A stretch of DNA of 64,000 bases from Croceicoccus hydrothermalis (GCF_022378335.1 NZ_JAIQCI010000006.1:124001-188000); one strand, 5' to 3'. Counted from the stretch's first letter, positions 28,196-36,290 are shown. The notes: generated by a model from the sequence alone, not told the origin. Made by a program: numbers and translations.

Positions 28196-29131
28196 TCAGC
28201 GCGGCCTTTCCCACCAGGAAAGCGTCTGATTGTCGTGGGCGCTGGTCCATACGCCATCGGGGGTATAGCGGATCGCCCCGCTGCCCGCCGGTTCGCCGAG
28301 GCGGCGGGTGACCTCCATGGTGTCCGGATCGATGACGGCAAACACCTGATCCTCCGTCGTGCGCAGCCAGACCAGCCCCCCGCCCACATCGATATCACCA
28401 TAGGCCAGCGTCTCGCCAACCTTCACCCGGTCGGTGATGGCAAGCGTTTCGGGGTCGATGCGTGCGACCGTGCCATCGCCCTGCTCCTGCACCCAGACGG
28501 CCCCCTCCCCCGCGGCGAGGAAACCGGGCTGAAGCCCCAGCGCGACCGTGCGCGCGACCGCATTTGTGTCGGGGTCGATCTCTTGAAGCGTGCGGCCATC
28601 GCTGCTCACCGCCCAGAGCGCATCATGGCCAAAGGCGAGAAAGAACGTGCCCGCGGCGACGGGAATGCGCGCGACGATCGCGCCTGTTTCGGGCTCGAGC
28701 CGCGCAATTTCACCGCTGGCCGCGCTGGGCACCCATACGGACCCTGCGCCGGAGACGACATTCGTCTCGCCCTTGGGATTGGCGATGCCGGTTTCGATGA
28801 CCGCCTGCACCGTCGCCGTTGCGGTGTCGATGCGATAGAGATTGGCGTCGGGGCAATTCGCGACCCAGAGCGATCCGGAGGCCACCGCCATCGTCCCGCA
28901 CGGACGCGGCACGGTCACGCTCGCCAGCTTTTCCTCGCGTGACCATTGTTCGACCCGCCCGTCATTCGTCACCCACACCGTATCGCCATCGACGGCGAGG
29001 AAATCGGCAAAGCCCGGTACGCTCAATTCGCGTTCGATCAGGGCGGGCGCCGCGCCCATGCCGGTCGTATCTGTCGTTGCGCAGCCCGCGGTGGCGGCGA
29101 ACAGGGCGGCGGTTACGATGGTGCGTTTCAT
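28196..29131 (-). CDS. Exported beta-propeller protein, probable lipoprotein
   Basis: 311 residues. N-terminal signal MKRTIVTAALFAATAGCATT with a Cys at about residue 17 in an imperfect lipobox (TAGC). The mature part has six or seven repeats of about 40 residues (DGDTVWVTNDGRVEQW, SGSLWVANCPDANLYRIDTATATV, AGSVWVPSAASGEIARLEPETGAIV, EGAVWVQEQGDGTVARIDPETLAI...), a YVTN/Vgb-like beta-propeller. ATG 29131 follows SD AGGAGA; the two codons before it are not needed. It is the last gene of the minus-strand set led by the two MBL-fold genes (31-base spacing). It may bind a ligand or act as a lyase like Vgb; I cannot say which. Confidence 0.8.
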   Translation of the reverse strand: MKRTIVTAALFAATAGCATTDTTGMGAAPALIERELSVPGFADFLAVDGDTVWVTNDGRVEQWSREEKLASVTVPRPCGTMAVASGSLWVANCPDANLYRIDTATATVQAVIETGIANPKGETNVVSGAGSVWVPSAASGEIARLEPETGAIVARIPVAAGTFFLAFGHDALWAVSSDGRTLQEIDPDTNAVARTVALGLQPGFLAAGEGAVWVQEQGDGTVARIDPETLAITDRVKVGETLAYGDIDVGGGLVWLRTTEDQVFAVIDPDTMEVTRRLGEPAGSGAIRYTPDGVWTSAHDNQTLSWWERPR

Positions 29132-29162
29132 GGACAATCTCCTGTGGTCGCGCGATGGCGCA

Positions 29163-30164
29163 TCATTCGTAGCGATAGGGATAGCGGTCGATCGTCGTCG
29201 TGCTGCGCGACTGGTTGCACAGATAGACGGTGCCGGTGAAATAGATGCCGGGCTCTGTTATCCCCTTGGCATATTCGTAGGTTTCGCGAAGCTGCGCGAC
29301 GGTCATCTGCACCGGCGCCTCATCCGGTTGATAGGTCAGGCCGTAGGGGTAATCCTCGCCCGTCTCGCTCATCTCGACATGGCAGCCCATCACATGCGCA
29401 ACCGGATGCGTGTCGCAAAAATCGATCAGCCGTTTCATGCTGTCGAACCACGGCTGCCAGAAGCTGATGTAGCAGCGCCCGCGATAGAACATGTCGCCGG
29501 TGTACAAGATCTGCGTATAGCTGTCGTAATAGGCGAATTCCGAAATCACGTGCCCGGGCGATCCCCAGATCAGGATGTCCCGCCCGCCGAGGTCGAGCGT
29601 CACCCGCTCCTCCGGGAAATTGGTCATGCCCCAGAAGCCCAGCATCTCTTCGTGGGTGAGGCCCATGTATCGCGTGTTCGGGCGGTCGGCGAACTGATTG
29701 ACCGCGGCGTAATGGTCGGCATGCAGATGGCTGAACGCGACGAGCAGTTCCATTGCCGCCGGATTGCGGCCATTGCGGCGGCACCATTGTTCGATGCAAT
29801 CGTCGACGACCGCGCGATAATCGCAATCGTTGCGTAGCTGTACGTAGCCTTCGTCGAGCAGCAGCACCCTCTCGTTCCCGAAATAGAGCGGGGCAAACGG
29901 CGCTTCGTAGCTATAGGCCTTGTTCTGCCGCAGGATCGCGGTGTGTTCGTTGTACCAGTGCACCTGGATCGGCGGGTCGGTATTGTCCATCGCCGACGAC
30001 GATCCGCAGATCCAGCGGTCGGGAAACCGGCCGGGCGCGGGGCCGTCGGTGGCAAAATCCACCGGCGGGCCGTCATGTGAAACATTCGCGCCATACGCCG
30101 TTCCCGCAAGGGTGAGCGGCACGGCCGCCGCGGCGTTGTAGGCAAGGAAGGTGCGACGATCCAT
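29163..30164 (-). CDS. Secreted metallo-beta-lactamase-fold hydrolase, complete metal site
   Basis: 333 residues. The N-terminus MDRRTFLAYNAAAAVPLTLAG looks like a Tat signal (RRxFL), cleaved near GTAYGA. The MBL ligands are all present: HLHADH at 146-151, His205 in SPGHVISEF, Asp224 in LYTGDMFY and His262 in MGCHVEM, so a dinuclear zinc site is expected. Substrate-specific loops are Tyr/Trp-rich. It is 30 bases downstream of a paralogue that lacks the first motif, and both are probably transcribed from the operator-controlled promoter at 31397. I infer periplasmic hydrolysis of the compound taken up by the TonB receptor; the true substrate is unknown. Confidence 0.85.
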   Translation of the reverse strand: MDRRTFLAYNAAAAVPLTLAGTAYGANVSHDGPPVDFATDGPAPGRFPDRWICGSSSAMDNTDPPIQVHWYNEHTAILRQNKAYSYEAPFAPLYFGNERVLLLDEGYVQLRNDCDYRAVVDDCIEQWCRRNGRNPAAMELLVAFSHLHADHYAAVNQFADRPNTRYMGLTHEEMLGFWGMTNFPEERVTLDLGGRDILIWGSPGHVISEFAYYDSYTQILYTGDMFYRGRCYISFWQPWFDSMKRLIDFCDTHPVAHVMGCHVEMSETGEDYPYGLTYQPDEAPVQMTVAQLRETYEYAKGITEPGIYFTGTVYLCNQSRSTTTIDRYPYRYE

Positions 30165-30194
30165 CGGCGGATCCTTTCGTTCGGATGGGAGCGT

Positions 30195-31283
30195 TCAGAA
30201 CGGGTGCGGCGGATTGATTTTCGGCACGCCCTCGGGCCAGTCGGAGGTGCGCTGATCCGGGCTGACCCCGTTCATCAGCACGAAATCGGGGCGGATCAGC
30301 ATGGTGTCCCGCCCCTGCACCGCGCGGGCGTAGGTCAGCGCCTCGTCGATGAGGTCCGGTTCCATCTGCAACACCCGCTCATACGGTTTGAACGTGGCGA
30401 AGCGCGGGTAATAGCGGCCCGGCACGAACATCATCTCGACATGGCCGCCCATGACCCATTTGACCGGATGAATGCCGGCAAACGCCGACAGGCGTTCGAG
30501 CGAGGTCACGAAATCGTGGTCATTGCCGATATTGATCTTGCCGGGATAGAGGAGGTCGCCGGTAAACAGGAAATCACAATAAGGGTCGTAGAAGCTGACC
30601 CCGTCACGATGCGCGCCGGGCGTCGGCAGCACGGTGATCACCCGGTCGCCAAGGTCGATGCCCGCCGACCCGCCGGGCCAGCTTTCGACAAGACCGTAAT
30701 GCCCCTTCATCGCGGCAAAGGGCGGCGGCACGACCGTCGTATCGGCGCGTCCGGCAAATTGTTTGAGACCCTGGTTCTGCGCGACATCCTCACCCGAGGT
30801 CAGCGCGATCGTAAGCGGCACCCGCCGCCGTCCGCGCGCCTGCGCCCAGCGTTCGATCACCGCATCGACAGTCTTTCGCAGCGGATAATGCGCCGCGTTC
30901 GCCGTCGCGCCGGTATCGATCAGCAGCGCCCCGGCATTCCCGAACAGTAGATAGGTGAACGGCGCCTCCCAATGCACGCAGACATTCTGCCGCAGGATGA
31001 AGCTGTCCTCGTTATATTGCAGGACATGAACGCGCGGATCCTGATTTTTCGCGGCGATATTGGAGCCGTGAATCCAGCGAAAGGCGATCCGGCCCGGGGC
31101 CGGCCCCTCACAATCGTAATCGTGCATGACCGGCGCACGCGGCGGGCGCGGCACCGCGCTGTCGGTGTTGCGCACCGCCGCGTGGTTATAGGGAAGATCG
31201 GGATTGCCGTTGGGATAAACGCGTGTCGCGGTTGATTCCACGATGGTCGTCGTGATCGGCTGTGCCGTATCGGTCTGGGGCAT
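30195..31283 (-). CDS. MBL-fold protein with a degenerate metal site
   Basis: 362 residues from ATG 31283 (SD AAAGG, 6 bases); ATG 31289 is two codons earlier. It aligns with the next gene over most of its length (PAPGRIAFRWIHGSNIAAKNQDPRVHVLQYNEDSFILRQN against PAPGRFPDRWICGSSSAMDNTDPPIQVHWYNEHTAILRQN). The HxHxDH segment is replaced by TSGEDVAQ (Ser163-Gly-Glu-Asp). The later ligands are kept: the His in GAHRDGVSFYD, the Asp in FLFTGDLLY and the His in MGGHVEM. No signal peptide is evident, in contrast to its paralogue. It may be a pseudoenzyme, a mononuclear variant or a binding partner. Confidence 0.82.
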   Translation of the reverse strand: MPQTDTAQPITTTIVESTATRVYPNGNPDLPYNHAAVRNTDSAVPRPPRAPVMHDYDCEGPAPGRIAFRWIHGSNIAAKNQDPRVHVLQYNEDSFILRQNVCVHWEAPFTYLLFGNAGALLIDTGATANAAHYPLRKTVDAVIERWAQARGRRRVPLTIALTSGEDVAQNQGLKQFAGRADTTVVPPPFAAMKGHYGLVESWPGGSAGIDLGDRVITVLPTPGAHRDGVSFYDPYCDFLFTGDLLYPGKINIGNDHDFVTSLERLSAFAGIHPVKWVMGGHVEMMFVPGRYYPRFATFKPYERVLQMEPDLIDEALTYARAVQGRDTMLIRPDFVLMNGVSPDQRTSDWPEGVPKINPPHPF

Positions 31284-31396
31284 CGTCATCCTTTCGCACC
31301 GCCGCGCAGGCGGCGTTGAACGCATGCCTTTTTCGGACGCCCCCTCCCCGGACATCGTCGCGCCGTCCTTTCGCAAAGGCGCCGCGAATGACGAAA

Positions 31397-31432
31397 ACTA
31401 TACCGATATTACTAATATGATCAATAGTAATA
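31397..31432. promoter_or_regulatory. NikR-like operator in the divergent promoter region
   Basis: Perfect palindrome TATTAC (31407-31412), 14 bases, GTAATA (31427-31432); the symmetry extends to 9-base arms ATATTACTA/TAGTAATAT. On the minus strand TTGATC (31424-31419), a 16-base spacer and TATAGT (31402-31397) form a promoter for the MBL genes with its -35 at operator offset 8. For the ABC transporter direction a -10-like TAATAT lies at 31428-31433. One bound regulator could control both directions. Confidence 0.75.
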
Positions 31433-31491
31433 TTTAGCATGGACAAGAGGCCATGATCGCGCAATGCTGCAAACGCGAAAGGAGACGAATC

Positions 31492-32574
31492 ATGATCAAC
31501 CGTATCCGCACCGCGGGGAACATCGCCGCAATTGCCGGCGCTCTCGCGCTGGCCTCGTGTTCGTCCCCGGACGAGGCGTCCGGTCCGCGCACCGATTTCG
31601 ACATTGGCTGGTCGATCTATGCCGGGTGGATGCCCTGGCCTTATGCGCAGCAGGCCGGGATCGTCGACAAATGGGCCGATAAATACGGCCTCGACATCGA
31701 ATTCGTGCAGGTGAACGATTACGTGGAATCGGTGAACCAGTACACCGCCGGCAAGCTCGACGGGGTGACGGTCGCGAACATGGACGCGCTCACCATTCCC
31801 GCCGCGGGGGGCAAGGACACGACCGCGGTCATCATTGGCGATTATTCGAACGGGAATGACGGGATCCTGCTCAAGGGCAATGACCGGCTCGGCGCGATCC
31901 GGGGCAAGGACGTGCATCTCGTCGAATTGTCGGTGTCGCATTATCTGCTGGCGCGCGGGCTCGAAACGGCGGGCCTTCCGATGACGGCTGTCAACACGAT
32001 CAACACGGCCGATGCGGATATCGCCGGCGCCTTCACCGCGCCGGAAATCGAGGTTGCCGTGGCCTGGAACCCGCAGCTTGCCACGATGAAGGACACGCCG
32101 GGCGCCAATATGGTGTTCAGCTCGTCCGATATTCCGGGCGAGATTCTCGATCTGCTGGTGGTCGATACGGCCACGCTGAAATCCAATCCGAACCTTGGCA
32201 AGGCGCTGGCCGGCATCTGGTACGAGACGATGGCCTTGATGAAGCAGCAGGACGCCGAGGGCCAGGCCGCCCGCGCCGCCATGGCCAAGATGGCCGGCAC
32301 CACGCCGCAAGTGTTCGAAGGACAGCTTTCCACGACATTCCTCTACGACACGCCGCAGGCCGGCGTCGCGGCGGCTCGTTCGCCCGCGCTTGTCGAGACG
32401 ATGCGGCGCGTCCGCGATTTCAGCTTTTCCCAAGGGCTGTTCGGTCAGGGTGCCCGCTCCGCCGATGCGGTCGGCATGGCATTCCCCGGCGGCAAGACGC
32501 TCGGCGATGCGCAGAATGTGACGCTGCGCTTCGACGACAGCTTCATGCAGATGGCGGCCGACAATGCACTTTGA
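31492..32574 (+). CDS. ABC transporter substrate-binding lipoprotein (NitT/TauT-like, urea/guanidine cluster)
   Basis: 360 residues. Signal peptide with lipobox AALAGALALASC (mature Cys at about residue 22), so a lipid-anchored binding protein. The fold is that of NMT1/NitT/TauT-like periplasmic proteins: DFDIGWSIYAGWMPWPYAQQAGIVDKWADKYGLDIEFVQVNDYVESVNQYTAGKLDGVTVANMDAL. It is the type regularly annotated as putative urea ABC transporter binding protein next to urea carboxylase genes. Aromatic residues in YAGWMPWPYA probably line a cationic-ligand pocket. ATG 31492 follows SD AAAGGAGAC. First gene of the plus-strand unit, 60 bases after the operator. Confidence 0.88.
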   Translation: MINRIRTAGNIAAIAGALALASCSSPDEASGPRTDFDIGWSIYAGWMPWPYAQQAGIVDKWADKYGLDIEFVQVNDYVESVNQYTAGKLDGVTVANMDALTIPAAGGKDTTAVIIGDYSNGNDGILLKGNDRLGAIRGKDVHLVELSVSHYLLARGLETAGLPMTAVNTINTADADIAGAFTAPEIEVAVAWNPQLATMKDTPGANMVFSSSDIPGEILDLLVVDTATLKSNPNLGKALAGIWYETMALMKQQDAEGQAARAAMAKMAGTTPQVFEGQLSTTFLYDTPQAGVAAARSPALVETMRRVRDFSFSQGLFGQGARSADAVGMAFPGGKTLGDAQNVTLRFDDSFMQMAADNAL

Positions 32575-32631
32575 CGCACGCGTCACGACGCGGCGCCTTA
32601 TGCCACGCAAGGTAACGGGGGTCCGCCACTA

Positions 32632-33447
32632 ATGCGGTGGGTCAATCGGCGGCTCGGCCGGGGGCACGCGATCATCATGGGCGCGTTGCCGATCGCGCTG
32701 TTGCTGTTGCTCTACCTGCTCCTTGCCGCCGACCGGCACGCGATCAACCCGGCGGACAAGATCCTGCCGTTACCGGGGCAGATGTTCGACGCGATGGCGG
32801 CGCTGATCTTCGAACGCGATCCGCTTTCGGGCGGGCGGCTGTTCTGGGACGATACGTTCGCGAGCCTCGCGCGGCTTGCCATCGGGCTTGCGATCTCGAC
32901 CGCGTCGGCGCTTGTGGCCGGGCTGGTGCTCGGCATCCTGCCGCCGGTGCGCGCGACATTCGGCCCGCTGGTGACCGGCATTGCCGTCATCCCGCCGATC
33001 GCGCTGCTGCCGGTGTTGTTCATTGCGTTCGGGCTCGGCGAAACGGCGAAGGTCGCGCTCATCGTCATCGGCATCGCGCCCTTCATGATCCGCGACATCG
33101 CCGCCCATATCGCCGCCCTGCCCCGCGAACAGATCATCAAGGCGCAGACGCTTGGCGCCAATAGCTGGCAGGTGATGATCCGCGTCGCCCTGCCGCAGGC
33201 GATGCCCCGGCTTATCCATGCGGTGCGGCTCTCGCTCGGCCCGGCATGGGTGTTCCTGATTTCGGCGGAGGCGATCGCGGCGGATGTGGGGCTTGGGTAC
33301 CGGATCTTTCTCGTGCGGCGCTATCTGTCGATGGACATCATCCTGCCCTATGTGGCGTGGATCGCACTGCTCGCCGTGACGATGGACCTGCTGCTGACGC
33401 AGGCGAGCCGCCGCATGTTCCCTTGGGCGCATGGAGCAGGACATTGA
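32632..33447 (+). CDS. ABC transporter permease (BPD family)
   Basis: 271 residues with six predicted transmembrane helices, the first at about 14-32 (IIMGALPIALLLLLYLLLAA). The cytoplasmic EAA loop signature is visible as EQIIKAQTLGANSWQVMIRVALPQAMPRLIHAVRLSLGPAWVF, where the ATPase docks. It forms the membrane pore with the preceding binding protein and following ATPase. A 57-base gap separates it from the binding-protein gene. The stop overlaps the TTG start of the ATPase gene. Confidence 0.9.
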   Translation: MRWVNRRLGRGHAIIMGALPIALLLLLYLLLAADRHAINPADKILPLPGQMFDAMAALIFERDPLSGGRLFWDDTFASLARLAIGLAISTASALVAGLVLGILPPVRATFGPLVTGIAVIPPIALLPVLFIAFGLGETAKVALIVIGIAPFMIRDIAAHIAALPREQIIKAQTLGANSWQVMIRVALPQAMPRLIHAVRLSLGPAWVFLISAEAIAADVGLGYRIFLVRRYLSMDIILPYVAWIALLAVTMDLLLTQASRRMFPWAHGAGH

Positions 33448-34262
33448 GCGCGCTGCTGAGCCTCCGCAATATCTGGGTCGAATATGGCGACAAGATCGTT
33501 CTGGAGAATGTCTCGCTCGACATTGCGGACCGGTCCTTCGTGTCGATCATCGGTCCCTCGGGCGCGGGCAAGAGCAGCCTCCTGCGCGTAATTCTGGGTC
33601 AGGAGGGTCCGACCCGCGGCTCCATCCTCCTCGATGGAGAGGCGCTTGCCCCCGAATGCGGGCCGGATCGCGGGGTCGTGTTCCAACGCTATTCGGTGTT
33701 CGCGCATCTTTCCGCGCTGGGCAATGTGATGTTCGGCCTCGAATGTGCACAGGCGCCGTTCGCCGCCCGCCTGTTCGGTGCTGGCAAGCGTGCCGCGCGC
33801 GACCAGGCAGAGGAGATGCTCGATGCCGTGGGGCTGAAGGATGCGATGCACCTCTACCCCGCCGAAATGTCGGGCGGGATGCAGCAGCGGCTGGCGATTG
33901 CGCAGGCACTTATCAAGCGGCCGCGGATTCTGTTGCTGGACGAACCTTTCGGCGCGCTCGACCCCGGTATCCGCGCGGACATGCATGCGCTCATCACCCG
34001 GCTGTGGAACGAATATGCGCTGACCGTGATCATGGTGACGCATGACCTGAAGGAAGCGTTCACGCTCGGCACGCGGGTCCTCACGCTCGACAAGCGGCGC
34101 CACGATCCGCACGCGCCGCACCGCTTTGGTGCCACGGCTGTCTATGACCTCGAACTGTCGAAAAAGGATCCGGCAGCGCTCGAGGATCAGAGCCGGAACG
34201 CGACGGAGCCGACACCGCCTGAAATCAGCGGTATTACGATTGACAACAAACGTAATAATTGA
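33444..34262 (+). CDS. ABC transporter ATP-binding protein
   Basis: 272 residues from TTG 33444 (TTGA overlap). Walker A GPSGAGKSS at about 33-41, Q-loop FQRYSVF, signature SGGMQQRLAIAQ (a Met-for-Gln variant of LSGGQ), Walker B LLLDEPFGALD and H-loop VTHDLKEA are all present, as in NitT/TauT ATPases. The C-terminal tail of about 45 residues beyond the switch region is non-conserved, and its last codons contain the operator of the next gene (34232-34257). It energises import of the cluster's substrate. Confidence 0.92.
   Translation: MSALLSLRNIWVEYGDKIVLENVSLDIADRSFVSIIGPSGAGKSSLLRVILGQEGPTRGSILLDGEALAPECGPDRGVVFQRYSVFAHLSALGNVMFGLECAQAPFAARLFGAGKRAARDQAEEMLDAVGLKDAMHLYPAEMSGGMQQRLAIAQALIKRPRILLLDEPFGALDPGIRADMHALITRLWNEYALTVIMVTHDLKEAFTLGTRVLTLDKRRHDPHAPHRFGATAVYDLELSKKDPAALEDQSRNATEPTPPEISGITIDNKRNN
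34232..34257 (+). promoter_or_regulatory. NikR-like operator before the regulator gene
   Basis: Perfect arms TATTAC (34232-34237) and GTAATA (34252-34257) with 14 bases between; the symmetry extends by one more base pair. The centre contains a consensus -35 TTGACA at 34240-34245, offset 8 as in the other two copies. It lies inside the 3' end of the ATPase gene, 18 bases before the regulator's ATG. The corresponding -10 (about 34262-34267) is poor, so an internal promoter is uncertain, but autoregulation is suggested. Confidence 0.7.
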
Positions 34263-34274
34263 CAGAGAGGTCGC

Positions 34275-34802
34275 ATGAGTTCCGATTCCAACAATCTGGC
34301 GCGTCTGAGCATGAGCCTGCCCGCCGAATTGTTCCGCCAGCTCGACATGATGGTGGAGGAGCGCGGGCTTCCCTCCCGCTCTCAGCTTATCGCCGAGCTG
34401 ATCCGCCACGCGCTCGCGGAACACGAGGCGCAGTTCCGCCCGGACGACATGCTCGCAGGCACGATCACCCTCGTCTATCGCGGCAATCGCGGGCGCGTGC
34501 GGCAACAGCTCGCCGAGACGCAGGCCGATTATCTGAAGGAAGTTATCTCCTCGCAGCATGTCTTCCTCGAAGATGACCAGTCGCTCGAGGTGTTGCTCGT
34601 GCAGGGGCCCGCCATGCGGCTCGAGGAGCTTTGCGATGCGCTGCGCAGCATTCGCGGCATCAATCAGCTTCAGCTCGTCACGACGACCGCCCTGCTGCCG
34701 CCCCTGCACGAACTGGACACCCTTGAATGGGCCGCATCCGCCAACACGCCGGATGCGCCCGCAAAAGGCCGCAAACCACGAAACAAGGACGCGAAGGTAT
34801 GA
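34275..34802 (+). CDS. NikR-like ribbon-helix-helix regulator without nickel ligands
   Basis: 175 residues. N-terminal RHH domain (about 9-50): strand LARLSMSLP, helices ELFRQLDMMVEERG and SRSQLIAELIRHALAEH. The C-terminal ACT-like domain matches NikR: HVFLEDDQSLEVLLVQGPAMRLEELCDALRSIRGINQLQLVTT. Aligned with E. coli NikR, only His95 corresponds to a nickel ligand (His87). His89 is Phe97, Cys95 is Ser103 and the His76 region lacks His. So it keeps the NikR architecture but probably responds to another effector, plausibly guanidine, urea or an intermediate. It has an Ala/Lys-rich tail of about 30 residues. The stop overlaps the next gene's ATG, so the regulator is coupled to the catabolic genes. 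Confidence 0.87.
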   Translation: MSSDSNNLARLSMSLPAELFRQLDMMVEERGLPSRSQLIAELIRHALAEHEAQFRPDDMLAGTITLVYRGNRGRVRQQLAETQADYLKEVISSQHVFLEDDQSLEVLLVQGPAMRLEELCDALRSIRGINQLQLVTTTALLPPLHELDTLEWAASANTPDAPAKGRKPRNKDAKV

Positions 34803-35623
34803 CGACCAATCTCGCCAACCCGATGGCGGCGCGCGACCACGCCCGCGCCATGGCCGGAACCGTTGCGGAGGCCATGCCGATCATCCCGCCCGTGGCAGAC
34901 GACCTGCCCGATGGCGTCGATACAGGCGATCTGGTGTGGGAGGAAACGATCGCGGCGGGCGGTTACGCGACCCGTGTGCTGAAACGCGGGACGCGGTTGC
35001 GGCTGGTGGACGTTGGCGGCGATGCCTGTGCCTCGATGCTGCTCTACAACGCGGACATGCCGACGGAACGGCTGAACGTCGCCGATACGGTGAAGGTGCA
35101 GTGGAACGCCTATCTCGCGCCGGGGCGGCTGCTGCTCTCCGACATGGGCCGTGTGCTGATGAGCCTGATCGAGGATGGCGCCGGCACGCATGACGCGTTC
35201 TGCGGCACGTCGAACGCGGCTACCAATGCCGCGAAATATGGCGAGGGTCGCAACAGCGGCCCCACCCCCAACGGGCGCGACCGGCTCATCCTCGGCTCGG
35301 CCAAGCATGGGCTGACGCGGCGGGACGTGCACCCGTGCGTCAACCTGTTCAAGGGCACGCGGATCGAGAAGGACGGAACGATCACCCCGCTCGTCGGCCC
35401 GTTCGAGAAGGGGCGCGAGATCATCCTGCGCGCCGAAATGGACGTCATCGTCGTGCTCGCCAACTGCCCCCACGTGCTCGACCCGCGCGCGGAATGGAGC
35501 ATGACCCCGCTGCGTGCGACGGCATGGCGCGGCGCGCCCGCCGCTGCCGACGATCCGGTGCGCAACGCCACGCCCGAAGGCTTGCGCGCGTTTCAGAACG
35601 TCGAAGACTATTACCGCCGCTGA
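34799..35623 (+). CDS. Urea carboxylase-associated protein 2 type; probable carboxyguanidine deiminase subunit
   Basis: 274 residues of the UAAP (DUF1989) fold. Conserved polar/metal candidates: FCGTSNAATNAAKYG, the Cys in RRDVHPCVNLF, LRAEMDVIVVLANCPHVLDP, and a YNADMPTERLNVADTVKVQW region. Established knowledge: in bacteria such pairs form carboxyguanidine deiminase (CgdAB), which converts carboxyguanidine to allophanate and ammonia after guanidine carboxylation. It overlaps the regulator stop by four bases and is followed 31 bases later by its smaller partner. Assignment to subunit A or B is left open. Confidence 0.87.
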   Translation: MTTNLANPMAARDHARAMAGTVAEAMPIIPPVADDLPDGVDTGDLVWEETIAAGGYATRVLKRGTRLRLVDVGGDACASMLLYNADMPTERLNVADTVKVQWNAYLAPGRLLLSDMGRVLMSLIEDGAGTHDAFCGTSNAATNAAKYGEGRNSGPTPNGRDRLILGSAKHGLTRRDVHPCVNLFKGTRIEKDGTITPLVGPFEKGREIILRAEMDVIVVLANCPHVLDPRAEWSMTPLRATAWRGAPAAADDPVRNATPEGLRAFQNVEDYYRR

Positions 35624-35654
35624 ACGGCGCTGCTGGAAAGAAGGACTTGCCGAC

Positions 35655-36290
35655 ATGAGCAACGACCCGAATGTTGCCGGCCTCCCCGGCCCGATCGTGC
35701 ATGACGAAATCGTCGCCGCCCGCGCGCCCTGGCTCCACCATGTCAAGGCCGGGCAGACGCTTCGCATCGTCGATGTGGAGGGCAATCAGGCCGTCGATTT
35801 CCTGCTCTACAGCGAAGCGGACGACGCCGAACGCTACAGCGCGCAGGACACCGTCGCCGCGCAGGGCAATCTGTTCCTGCGCAAGGGTACCGTGCTGCGC
35901 TCCAACGAAGGGCGGCCGATGATGACGATCACCGATACCTCGGTCGAATATCATGACACCATCGGCGGCGCCTGTTCGTGCGAATCCAATACGTTGCGAT
36001 ACGGTCATCATACCAAGTCGCAACACGCCTGCGTCGAGAATTTCCTGGAGGCGAACCTCACCGAACGGCGGGGCAAGCGCGACATGGTGTCAAACATCAA
36101 TTTCTTCATGAACGTGCCGGTGGAAGATGATGGCGCGCTCGGCATCGTCGACGGCATCTCCGCGCCCGGCCTCACCGTCGATCTTCATGCCGAGATGGAT
36201 GTGATCGCGGTGGTGTCCAATTGTCCGCAGATCAACAATCCGTGCAACGCGTTCAACCCCACCCCCGTCCGCATGATCGTTTCGGCATGA
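35655..36290 (+). CDS. Urea carboxylase-associated protein 1 type; probable carboxyguanidine deiminase subunit
   Basis: 211 residues, DUF1989 fold, paralogous to the preceding protein (KAGQTLRIVDVEGNQAVDFLLYSEADDAERYSAQDTV matches KRGTRLRLVDVGGDACASMLLYNADMPTERLNVADTV). Candidate active/metal residues: CSCESNTLRYGHHTKSQHACVENF and the Cys-rich SNCPQINNPCNAFNPTPVRMIV. It is probably the second subunit of carboxyguanidine deiminase. The stop overlaps the ATG of the carboxylase gene (ATGA), so the two are translationally coupled. Confidence 0.87.
   Translation: MSNDPNVAGLPGPIVHDEIVAARAPWLHHVKAGQTLRIVDVEGNQAVDFLLYSEADDAERYSAQDTVAAQGNLFLRKGTVLRSNEGRPMMTITDTSVEYHDTIGGACSCESNTLRYGHHTKSQHACVENFLEANLTERRGKRDMVSNINFFMNVPVEDDGALGIVDGISAPGLTVDLHAEMDVIAVVSNCPQINNPCNAFNPTPVRMIVSA

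Noticed and set aside
31284..31491. Guanidine-I (ykkC) riboswitch upstream of the ABC operon
   Set aside because: Looked for the conserved core by eye and did not find it; the leader is short and AT-rich with the palindromic operator. A covariance search would settle it.
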